A stretch of DNA of 64,000 nucleotides from an uncultured Alphaproteobacteria bacterium. GTDB taxonomy: Bacteria; Pseudomonadota; Alphaproteobacteria; RF32; CAG-239. The notes beneath the pieces were generated by a model that did no database searches, was not told the origin of the DNA, and worked only from the letters and a program-made list of their open reading frames with translations. Positions 29,001 to 36,133 of the stretch are shown piece after piece. The position numbers and the translations under genes are program-made. Numbering within the stretch: position 1 is the first letter of the stretch; every line of letters starts with the position of its first letter. Location of the stretch: the NCBI GenBank assembly GCA_902464275.1, contig CABQIK010000005.1, forward strand, positions 22,389 through 86,388, in the 5' to 3' direction.

Positions 29001-30132
29001 ATATATAGCCGATAAAAACAACAAAATAATAGGCGTGGCATTGCCTGAAAAAAATATTTTGTTAAATCCTGACGGTAATATCAGCGGCCGCTTGTTTGCC
29101 GATGGCAATTTTTATGATAACAAAGGAGCGGTAATTGACCGTATATACGGTGACGGCATGAGCTTTTATGTCGGCAATATCGGTAAGCTGCTTCCGTTTG
29201 GCCAGGTTGTTGATTTTAACGGCAAAAACGTTGGCTTTGTAAATGTTGACGGTCGGGTGGTAACTCGTTTCGGCGAGCACTTGGGACAGGCCGATGCCAA
29301 AGGTCGTTGGTTTGATGCCAAACATCAGTATGCGGGCGGCATTGTTCGCACCGGCGCGGCTATCGGCTATGACGGCTCATATTTAGGTTATGTTAAAGCC
29401 GATGGTTCGGTTGTTGACAAACAAGGCAAAAAAGCCGGTGTTGAAAACAGCGACGGGTTGATTTTTAACGTCAACAACGGAGCCGTAATCGGCGAGGTTG
29501 TGCCTGAATCGGTGGTTACCGACTTGTTCGGCAATTATGCCGGATACACTGACGCTTCCGGCGGCGTGCGGGATTTAAATTCTAAAAGAACAACCTTTAT
29601 CCTGCCCGGCGGCGCGAGCGACAAAAATTTAAGTGTGCTTAAACGCGGCGTTGTAATTAATTACGGCGGCCGAATTATCGGTTCCGTATTGCCGGACGGT
29701 TCGGTGATTAATACCAAAAATGTTGTAATCGGCAAAGTTTATTCCGATGGTAAAGCGGTTAACAAAGAAGGCCGTTTAATAGGCGAAATAGCCGATGCCG
29801 ACATTGTAATTAACAATCAGGATAAAGTTGTGGCTTATGTCGGCTATGACGGCTCGGTTCGCGGCTTTGATAACTCCGTTATCGGACGGGTTTTGTCAGG
29901 AAGATTAGCTGTAGATAATCAAAATGCTATTTTAGGTATGGCCTATAAAACCGGAACGGCGGTAGTTTCAAATGACGGTAAATATTTGGGACGCTTGTCG
30001 GCAACCGGCAGGGTTATTTCCGGTAACGGTAAAGACATCGGATATTTAAAAAGCAACGGCTCGTTTGTTGACCTGGATAAAAATGTATCAGGTTACGCAT
30101 TGCAGGAAGTTGCGCAAAATCGGAGGAATTAA
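26017..30132 (+). CDS. Membrane-anchored giant repeat protein, likely the inner half of a split VirB10
   Basis: 1371 residues. A cytoplasmic N-terminus of about 20 residues is followed by one membrane helix (about 21-43), as in VirB10. A beta-sandwich-like domain at about 85-185 (NPVNMGQVVLGTDAKNVLTI, and CSGKELRGNQTCNVTM with two cysteines) resembles ASH/choice-of-anchor Ig-like domains. From about 210 to the end the protein is made of repeats, each close to 17-18 residues, with the pattern D-x-x-G-N-x-I-G-x-V-x-x-D-G-x-V. There is no TrbI/VirB10 C-terminal domain; that lies in the next gene, which starts 2 bp later with the same repeats. CagY and DotG show that VirB10 proteins can carry long repeats. 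Confidence 0.75.
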   Translation: MSKEVLTHSERYVRKTNRIILIVGITSFVVFLFGLLLLFSSGAAPEESQEPVFTADDNVIDFNENTNPLINNLEFEDVEETELPITTTPNPVNMGQVVLGTDAKNVLTIGTTGKTPIRIVSVRLAEPPFEGFRYEDDCSGKELRGNQTCNVTMQWFPTTGGNVQNNFIVSWHETNVGAQNAKAEKVPVDGKAVTQADCNFCTTTPSGGSADGAERMLIQDADGNIIGYVTPDGRAFDLNGNEIGYLDSNGNVIDKNGNIIGKAVSGENLVVRDSNGKIIGYITPNGKAVDLNGNRLGTVDANGNVLDKNGGVIGKVSTGDTMVIKDADGNIIGYVTPDGKAVDLNGNEIGTVDAYGNVVDNNGNLIGKTAPGNSRIVRDNNGNIIGYVTPNGQVVDLNGSKLGTLDAKGNVLDKSGNVIGKAMADDGKNRIAYGPDGKIIGYIDDDGYVRDEDGNVIGRVNEDGLIVDENGNIIGVAGNKKLVYDENGNVIGKVSADGKAFDFNGNVIGKELPDGTVVDRNGVKLGKAVEAGYVYDANGKVIGRVLEDGTVVDKDGNVIGRLNANGEVVDMAGNVIGYVSKPGRTAVDENGNVLGVVMPDNSIVDTDGNVVGYVDENGDAYKLSNEKIGKLGASRQIYYDADGNAVGYIDEDGTIYDFNGNKIGQKLEDGTILDANGRVIGKMQSDGTVVDERGNIVGRVGEYTNLAVRDDGKILGYVKSDGSVVGSDGSVVGRVDKDGNVISNKAVKIGAVVRADLIPITPEGKVLGNVSPTGEVINTRGQVLGRMLPNTLVKEANGSKIVAKGVRGGTVIGWGCSNVGILNKTGVVTKDGQDMPYHVYADGSVYNENNLYLGDVVKTGRVFDNNCNYLGDADEQGIVKNEDKKYVGCVNPDGSVLNDNGDIIGKIAQYKVAFNAEGNVVGRLAPNGNVVSAALLPVGCVNTDGEVFTSDGIYLGKTSQPFYAFDLNGKFLGAFEADGSLQIKAYPGAKLFLHKYIADKNNKIIGVALPEKNILLNPDGNISGRLFADGNFYDNKGAVIDRIYGDGMSFYVGNIGKLLPFGQVVDFNGKNVGFVNVDGRVVTRFGEHLGQADAKGRWFDAKHQYAGGIVRTGAAIGYDGSYLGYVKADGSVVDKQGKKAGVENSDGLIFNVNNGAVIGEVVPESVVTDLFGNYAGYTDASGGVRDLNSKRTTFILPGGASDKNLSVLKRGVVINYGGRIIGSVLPDGSVINTKNVVIGKVYSDGKAVNKEGRLIGEIADADIVINNQDKVVAYVGYDGSVRGFDNSVIGRVLSGRLAVDNQNAILGMAYKTGTAVVSNDGKYLGRLSATGRVISGNGKDIGYLKSNGSFVDLDKNVSGYALQEVAQNRRN
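26881..27357 (+). repeat. 159-bp (53-residue) higher-order repeat in the VirB10-like pair
   Basis: The phrase GTTGACTTAAACGG recurs at 26881, 27040 and 27199, exactly 159 bp apart. Each 53-residue block holds three of the basic 17-18-residue units. Farther downstream, through about 34 kb, the same basic unit continues but the higher-order period is lost. DNA similarity between blocks suggests fairly recent expansion. Confidence 0.8.
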
Positions 30133-30133
30133 A

Positions 30134-33100
30134 GTGTTGGTTATGGCGGGAAAATTACTGAAATTATGCAAAATCGGATTGGCGGCAACCATTTGTATGG
30201 CTGCCGGTTCGGCTTTTGCGCAAGAAATTACGGCCATTAATTTTAACGGCGATTTAATCGGTAAAGTTATTCCTGACGGCACAGTGGTAAGTTTTGATAA
30301 TGAAGTTATCGGTAACATTACCGCAGACAGCTTTATTGTTAACAACAAAGGCGAGATTAAAGGCGGTATTATTCCTCAGGGTGTTGCCATCGGCAATGAT
30401 AACAAACTTTTAGGCCGTGTAAACAATGACGGATCCGTGCGCCTTCCGTCCGGTAAAATTGTAGGTAAAGTGCTGCCGAATGCGTTGGTGGTTGACGATT
30501 CGTACAATATTTTAGGCGCGGTTTTATATCCGGGATTGGTTTATAATGATAAAGGCGATACCGTTGGACGTTTAACCGGCGACGGACAGTATATCAGCAT
30601 GGAAGGGCAAAATATCGGTTTTGTTTCAGCCATGGGTTACGCTTATCGCAACATCGGCAACGGTTATGTTTTAGACGGTAAATTAATTTCCGCCAAAATG
30701 GTTGTTTCGCCGGCCGGTGAGTTTATCGGCAGTATTGCTCCCGGCGGCAAAGTAACTGATTTTGAGGCCAAGGTTATCGGTAAAATTCATGCCAACGGTT
30801 ATGCCTATGATGAAAATAATAAAGTTATCGGTAAAGCAGTTTCAAACGGCTATGCTTTTGATAATTACGGAAAATATCTCGGCTTGGTGGCTTATAACGG
30901 CGAAGTTATCAGCTTGGGCAAATCGGTTGGTAAATTGCGCGCTGACGACAAAGTTATTAACAATCAAAATCAGGTTATCGGTTTTAAAATTGATATTGCC
31001 GCGACGGCCACTGATTTAAAAGGCAAGTATTTAGGACGCATTATGCCTGACGGAAGCGTTTACAAGGCTCAGCAAAGCGTAGGTACCGTCAGCGCCCGCG
31101 GTTTTGTAAAAGATAATGACGGTAAAATTATCGGTCAGGTAATTAAAGCCGGGCCTGTGTTTGACTATTTGGCTGATTTACAGGCGCAAATATTGCGCAG
31201 CGGCGCGGTTATTTCCGTAACCGGAACCCCGCTCGGTTATGCCAAAGGCAAAATTGCTTATGACAACATCGGCCGCATTATCGGCGCCGCCCCTGAAACA
31301 GTCCTTATTTTTGATAACAGTTCCAATTTTGTCGGTTTAAGCGGTATCGGGGCTGAATTTTCTGAAGACGGCATTAATAAATTTAAAGTTTCGCCTTTCG
31401 GCTATGTATATTCCGCCGATAATTTAATGGTCGGCAATTCCGTGCCTATCTCGGCTTTATATACCGAAGCGGGCGAACTCAGCGGTTATATCGGTGTTAA
31501 CGCCGAATTGCAGGGCGTTCCGACTGAAAAAAATTATACCTTAACCGCAGCCGGTTTAGCCGTTGACGCGGAAAATAAAGTTGTGGCCGGCACGCTTAAT
31601 CCGTATTTTGCCGTTTCGGCAGACGGGCAAAGTTTGGGTTCGTTAACTGAAATTAACTTAATTACTGATGAAAAAGGCAATGTCAGCGGCAAAATTGTGC
31701 CGGGCTATAAAGTTGTTTCAGCGGCATCAACGCCTGATAACAAACAAATGCCGGTTATCGGCGGCGCCGGGCAATCGTTTTTGGCCACCGCAATCAGCGG
31801 CGATATGTTAGGCTATGCCGATGTTTTCGGCACGGTTCGTGACTTTGCCGGTAATACAATCGGCTCAGTGCTTAACGGTGATGTTGTTGCCGATACCAAC
31901 AAATCGCTTATCGGTAAAATCAGCAATATGAGCAGCGTGGTTAACAACAAGTGCGCCTTTTTGGGCGTTGTCGGCCCGCGCGGTGAAATCCGCAACAGCC
32001 GCGGCGTTGTGCTTGGCAAAATTTTAACTAACGGGCAGGCGGTGTCTGAAGTAGGCAACATGATAGGCTTTGGCGTAAAAACGGGCATGGTAACCGATTT
32101 TGCCGGAAAAGGCTTGGGCACGGTTAATCCGCTCGGGCGCTTGCTTAACTATAATCATGAAGATTTAGGCTGCGTTACCTGGAACGGACGCTATTATAAC
32201 AATGACGGCAAATATCTTGGCCGCATGGCTGAAGTATTTCCGGTAATTGATTTTGAAAACAACATGCTTGGCCGCAGCAATATGCTCGGCAAAGTTATCA
32301 GTTCAACCAATAAGGAGCTCGGCTACATGCAGCCCGATGACACGGCGCTATCTTCAGGCGGTGAAGTTTTAGGTATGGCTTTCAGATATAAAGTTGCCTT
32401 TAACCATGATAACAGCTTTTTGGGGCGCATAACTTCTGAAGGTACGGTAATCAGCGATAAAAATGATATTTTGGGACAGGTTTTGGCGGACGGAACTGTG
32501 GTCAGCGATAACAAAAACATTGGTTATGCCCTGTATGATTTTTATGTTTACGATGATGAAGGCAATACGCTCGGTTATTTAACCCGTGACGGCGTGGTGG
32601 TTAATTTTGCCGGCAATCGTATCGGTAAAGCCGATAAAGGCTTTTTAGTCAGCAAGGATTATAACTTAATCGGCCGCGGCAACCGCGATTACTTTATTCG
32701 TGACGCAAACAATAATGTTATCGGCGAGTTGCGTCTTAACGGTGATGTTATCGGAAATGACGGTAAAGTTATCGGTAAAATTAGCGGCAGCGGCGAAGTC
32801 AGCGATGAAAACGGTAAAGTTTTGGCTTTGGCCAAAGAGTTGCAGTATTATAACGTAGTTAAACCGAGCGAACCTAAACCGGCCGACTGGGCTAACACTC
32901 CTCGCCGCGATATCGGAAGTCGTAATGACGGACAGGGAGGCAGTGGAAAAATCAATATCGGCGCGGTTGATGTTCCGCAAGGTTCCACAACGGATGATAC
33001 CGGAAAATACGGGCTTAAAACCATCGGCATTGCCTTAACGCCGGACGGCAATTATCTTGGCGATATTTTAATCAATAATGACGTGGTTGATAAACTTGGC

Positions 33101-34402
33101 AATTTAATCGGTAAAAAAATGCCTGACGGCCTGATTGTTGATAACGAGGGTGGTTTAATCGGTATTGAAGAAGTTAAAGATAACAAAGGCGGTCAGATGT
33201 TTATTCCGGCCGGCACGTTCGGTTCGGGCGGCGCTTACGGCACCGGAAACAATCCGTCAAATTTAGGTCCGGGCGGCGGTTTCGGCCCCGGTGAAAGATA
33301 TGATCCGGTTCGGGCGGCGGCGTTAGCGGCGGCTCAGGCGGCTCGTCGGCAGGAAATCACGGTCGGCAAAGTTTCAACCAACGCCGATACCAAGAGTTTT
33401 GACGGTATGCAACCTTATTGGGACGGTATTCCGCGTCAAATTTCAAGTTGGCGTGTTGATATGAGTGAAATGATTTTGGCTGATAAGCCGATTCCGGCGG
33501 TTTTGGCGCGAACCATTATGTCAAGCAATGGTTCGGACAGTGCTCCGGTAACCGCTATTGTTGAGCGCAACGTATATGCCGAGCAGGGGCGCAATATTGT
33601 AATTCCGGCCGGCAGCCGTGTTATGGGCACGTCTTCGGGCGGTTCTTCCGGCGGCAACAGCGGCGGCGCGGTTCGCGTTTCCATTACATGGAACCGACTT
33701 ATTCGTCCTGACGGCTCCGCGTTTGAATTTTCATCGGCGCAAACCGGTGACGCGCAGGGTCGCGGCGGCGCTATCGGTTATTTGGACGAGCAGTTGCTTA
33801 AAAAGTATACTTTACCGATGGTAACCACCTTAATGAGCAGCGCGGTTGCGTATATTGCCGCCAGCGGCGAAACCTCAACTTCATCTGACGGCAGCACCAC
33901 TTCAAATGCCAAAGCTGAAGCCGCGCAAGACGCTCGTCAAAACTTTTTGCAAAATATGGACGATATGTTTAACCAAATTTTGCAGGATAAAACCAATATT
34001 GAGGCGGTAACTTATGTACCTGCCGGTACTCGCCTGATTATTTATCCTAAAGAAGATTTATGGATACGTACCGCAGCCCGCAGTCAGGAAGAAGCTCTTG
34101 ACGCTCTTAATAAACCGACGGTTCTTATTGATGACCGCGCGCAAGGTTCTTCCGGAGGCAACAGCGGTGGCGGAAACAGCTCCGGCACCGGAACGGCAGG
34201 CGGTACGCAAGGCGTTGTTTATATGGATAATGAAGCTGACAATGTTCAGCCGACAACTCCGCTTATTGATGACAGCGCCAGCTCCAACAACAAAAAGCGT
34301 AGAGCCGCGGCGCCGGCAATTCCGCCGGTAACTTCAGTGGGGGCAACTCCGCCGCCGTCGTCAACCGCCGGCAGCACTAACACCTCGGCGCAGTTATTCT
34401 AG
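30134..34402 (+). CDS. virB10: Giant repeat protein with C-terminal VirB10/TrbI domain
   Basis: 1422 residues. The GTG at 30134 is preferred because CGGAGG lies seven bases before it; ATG at 30143 is the alternative. The N-terminus looks like a cleavable Sec signal (ending SAFA-Q) rather than the uncleaved helix of a normal VirB10. Residues about 30-930 and 985-1030 carry the same G-N-x-I-G repeats as the preceding gene. The last 360 residues include the VirB10 domain: VERNVYAEQGRNIVIPAGSR, VRVSITWNRLIRPDGSAFEF and GYLDEQLLKKYTLPMVTTLM, followed by a Ser/Pro-rich tail. It should form part of the outer-membrane channel with VirB9 and VirB7. Confidence 0.9.
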   Translation: MLVMAGKLLKLCKIGLAATICMAAGSAFAQEITAINFNGDLIGKVIPDGTVVSFDNEVIGNITADSFIVNNKGEIKGGIIPQGVAIGNDNKLLGRVNNDGSVRLPSGKIVGKVLPNALVVDDSYNILGAVLYPGLVYNDKGDTVGRLTGDGQYISMEGQNIGFVSAMGYAYRNIGNGYVLDGKLISAKMVVSPAGEFIGSIAPGGKVTDFEAKVIGKIHANGYAYDENNKVIGKAVSNGYAFDNYGKYLGLVAYNGEVISLGKSVGKLRADDKVINNQNQVIGFKIDIAATATDLKGKYLGRIMPDGSVYKAQQSVGTVSARGFVKDNDGKIIGQVIKAGPVFDYLADLQAQILRSGAVISVTGTPLGYAKGKIAYDNIGRIIGAAPETVLIFDNSSNFVGLSGIGAEFSEDGINKFKVSPFGYVYSADNLMVGNSVPISALYTEAGELSGYIGVNAELQGVPTEKNYTLTAAGLAVDAENKVVAGTLNPYFAVSADGQSLGSLTEINLITDEKGNVSGKIVPGYKVVSAASTPDNKQMPVIGGAGQSFLATAISGDMLGYADVFGTVRDFAGNTIGSVLNGDVVADTNKSLIGKISNMSSVVNNKCAFLGVVGPRGEIRNSRGVVLGKILTNGQAVSEVGNMIGFGVKTGMVTDFAGKGLGTVNPLGRLLNYNHEDLGCVTWNGRYYNNDGKYLGRMAEVFPVIDFENNMLGRSNMLGKVISSTNKELGYMQPDDTALSSGGEVLGMAFRYKVAFNHDNSFLGRITSEGTVISDKNDILGQVLADGTVVSDNKNIGYALYDFYVYDDEGNTLGYLTRDGVVVNFAGNRIGKADKGFLVSKDYNLIGRGNRDYFIRDANNNVIGELRLNGDVIGNDGKVIGKISGSGEVSDENGKVLALAKELQYYNVVKPSEPKPADWANTPRRDIGSRNDGQGGSGKINIGAVDVPQGSTTDDTGKYGLKTIGIALTPDGNYLGDILINNDVVDKLGNLIGKKMPDGLIVDNEGGLIGIEEVKDNKGGQMFIPAGTFGSGGAYGTGNNPSNLGPGGGFGPGERYDPVRAAALAAAQAARRQEITVGKVSTNADTKSFDGMQPYWDGIPRQISSWRVDMSEMILADKPIPAVLARTIMSSNGSDSAPVTAIVERNVYAEQGRNIVIPAGSRVMGTSSGGSSGGNSGGAVRVSITWNRLIRPDGSAFEFSSAQTGDAQGRGGAIGYLDEQLLKKYTLPMVTTLMSSAVAYIAASGETSTSSDGSTTSNAKAEAAQDARQNFLQNMDDMFNQILQDKTNIEAVTYVPAGTRLIIYPKEDLWIRTAARSQEEALDALNKPTVLIDDRAQGSSGGNSGGGNSSGTGTAGGTQGVVYMDNEADNVQPTTPLIDDSASSNNKKRRAAAPAIPPVTSVGATPPPSSTAGSTNTSAQLF

Positions 34403-34413
34403 GAGAACAGCCC

Positions 34414-35385
34414 ATGAGCACATTTACGGTTTTGGAATCAGTGTTACGCCCGCTCTCTTATTGGTATAACCAAGATAACATTGAAGAGGTTGCCATTAAC
34501 CGTTCGGGTCAAATTTGGCTGCGCTTACGCGGAAAAAGGGCTTATCCGTGGGTAATGTACAAAGATGAAAAACTCTCCAAAGAGTATTTAACTGATTTGC
34601 TTTATATTGTTGCCAACACCTATGAATTGCCGTTTGACCCGATTCAAGGTTCGCCGGTGGTATATGCCACCATCCCCGGCGACCACCGTTTTTCAGCTAT
34701 CGCCGGTCGTAACATCATGTATGACCAAGATGACTTAACCGGCGGCGTTGCGCTCACAATTCGTGTGCATAGCGATGAAGTTGCTTTCGGGCTTGAAGAT
34801 TACGGATTATCGCAAGGTAAAGCTTTGCATAAAATAAACCCGTTAAAGCAGATTAAAGACCCTGAAGACCCTTATGAGCGTTTGTTGTTAAGCATTAAGC
34901 GCGGCGACCATATTTTAGTCAGCGGCGCAACCTCAACCGGTAAAACCACTTTTTTAAATAACTTATTAAAAATTTTGGATATTCATAAACGCATTGTAAC
35001 CATTGAAGATACGCGCGAACTTTTGGTTCCGCATCCTAACCGCGTGCATTTGGTATTATCTCGTACCGAGCAAACCAACCAAATGGACTATGCCAAAATT
35101 ATTGACCTTGTGGTGCGCTTTACGCCTGATGCCATTATCGGCGGTGAAATTTCAACCAGCAACGCCGGCGCGCTGTGGGAGCTGATGGGTTCCGGTCACG
35201 ATAACTGTCTGGCCACTATTCACGCTGAAAGCTCTGAAGCCGCTTATCAGGCGTTTACCGACCGTATTTTGCACACTTACCCAACGATTGACCGTGTAAA
35301 AACCATTGAAGAAATGCGCCATAAGTTGCGAGTGGTGCAAATTAACCGCGATGGAAACCTGCGCGCCATTACCGAAATTACTTAA
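34414..35385 (+). CDS. virB11: VirB11 hexameric secretion ATPase
   Basis: 323 residues, ATG with AGGAG upstream. The N-terminal domain (about 1-145) precedes a RecA-like domain with Walker A GATSTGKT (171-178), the Asp box IVTIEDTREL, a Walker B region DAIIGGEIST and the His-box CLATIHAESSE. This matches VirB11. It would drive substrate handling and pilus assembly at the inner face of the membrane with VirB4. It is the last plus-strand gene of the operon and its stop overlaps the end of the convergent prepilin gene by 8 bp. Confidence 0.95.
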   Translation: MSTFTVLESVLRPLSYWYNQDNIEEVAINRSGQIWLRLRGKRAYPWVMYKDEKLSKEYLTDLLYIVANTYELPFDPIQGSPVVYATIPGDHRFSAIAGRNIMYDQDDLTGGVALTIRVHSDEVAFGLEDYGLSQGKALHKINPLKQIKDPEDPYERLLLSIKRGDHILVSGATSTGKTTFLNNLLKILDIHKRIVTIEDTRELLVPHPNRVHLVLSRTEQTNQMDYAKIIDLVVRFTPDAIIGGEISTSNAGALWELMGSGHDNCLATIHAESSEAAYQAFTDRILHTYPTIDRVKTIEEMRHKLRVVQINRDGNLRAITEIT

Positions 35386-36019
35386 TTCCCCATGTTATTT
35401 TAAACTGAGGCACTTTGTCGCCGCCGGTGAATTTGGTGCAAAAGTTATAAATATCGTCAAGGTGCAAGTTTTTTAAACAAGGTCTGCCCGATAGGCAGTA
35501 TGCATCGCCGTATAAAAAGGTTGCGGTATAGTCATGGCTGTCTTGATTAAAAATTACGTTTGAAACTGACTCTATACTGTCGGAATTTTCTTTGGCGACA
35601 GTAATAATATTGCGGCAAATTTCCAAATTATTCGCCGACTTGTTTTTTAAGGCGCTTGTTGCATCAAAAACTAAATTTAAGGTTATGCCGGAGTCATAGT
35701 TCAGCAGAGTAATTGTCCAATAATTATTAAATATATCACGGATATAACGTTCGCTGTAATGCATTTCTACCGGAATTTCACCCATTTTAACAAAAGTATT
35801 AGTTAAAATAAAGGCACCTTTATTGGCTAACAGATTATCAAAATTGTGCACATTGCGCGCCACGGCATTTATTACCGTGTTCATCTGTTCAGAGTGTTTG
35901 TTAAGCTTGTACTTGAACATGGCTTTACTGTATCCTGCAATCGCCCCGACACTCAAGACCCCGATAATAGCCAAAACGCCAAGCATTTCCACCATGCTGC
36001 GACCATTTTCTGATTTCAT
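35378..36019 (-). CDS. Type IV prepilin-like protein A
   Basis: 213 residues, ATG at 36019 with TGAGGA upstream. A six-residue leader ends in Gly, then RSMVEMLGVLAIIGVLSVGA gives the class III prepilin pattern with Glu at +5 and a hydrophobic helix. The rest is a soluble head with four cysteines, two of them close to the end (AYCLSGRPC, then YNFC). Prepilin peptidase would cut after the Gly. It might be a pilin or pseudopilin for the pilus operon at the left of the window, though it is unlinked to it in orientation. A second member is at 45333-46085. Confidence 0.85.
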   Translation of the reverse strand: MKSENGRSMVEMLGVLAIIGVLSVGAIAGYSKAMFKYKLNKHSEQMNTVINAVARNVHNFDNLLANKGAFILTNTFVKMGEIPVEMHYSERYIRDIFNNYWTITLLNYDSGITLNLVFDATSALKNKSANNLEICRNIITVAKENSDSIESVSNVIFNQDSHDYTATFLYGDAYCLSGRPCLKNLHLDDIYNFCTKFTGGDKVPQFKITWGIK

Positions 36020-36055
36020 AATAAAAAATATCCTCAAATTGTTAATTTAAGAAAA

Positions 36056-36113
36056 TTTTAGCTCGCGTTTTTTTTTGCAATATTTACGAGTCCGGGGTGT
36101 GTATAAGTTGTAT
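36056..36113 (-). repeat. Shared prepilin leader, copy A
   Basis: This 58-bp stretch upstream of prepilin A is repeated upstream of prepilin B at 46121-46179, with two mismatches and one base difference in an A-run. Read on the minus strand it holds AACTTATACAC, then GGACTCGTAAATATTGC, a run of nine A and CGCGAGCTAAAA. CTCG and CGAG could form a small stem. It ends about 36 bp before the start codon. It is likely a shared promoter or leader. Confidence 0.8.
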
Positions 36114-36133
36114 AAGATGCTGCAAGCCTGCGG

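Noticed and set aside
26650..33200. CRISPR-like or minisatellite array from the many short DNA repeats
   Set aside because: The repeats are in frame, protein level and contiguous, without unique spacers of constant size. They encode the G-N-x-I-G units.
9475..35385. A Dot/Icm (type IVB) secretion system, suggested by the R64-type pilus genes and DotG-like repeats
   Set aside because: The operon has VirB3, VirB4, VirB8, VirB9, TrbI-type VirB10 and VirB11 motifs in VirB order. No DotA, DotB, DotC, DotD, DotH or DotL-like gene is visible.
1..35385. An integrative conjugative element or prophage carrying the pilus and secretion genes
   Set aside because: No integrase, relaxase, VirD4, attachment-site repeat or flanking tRNA is visible in the window. 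It cannot be excluded to the left of the window.
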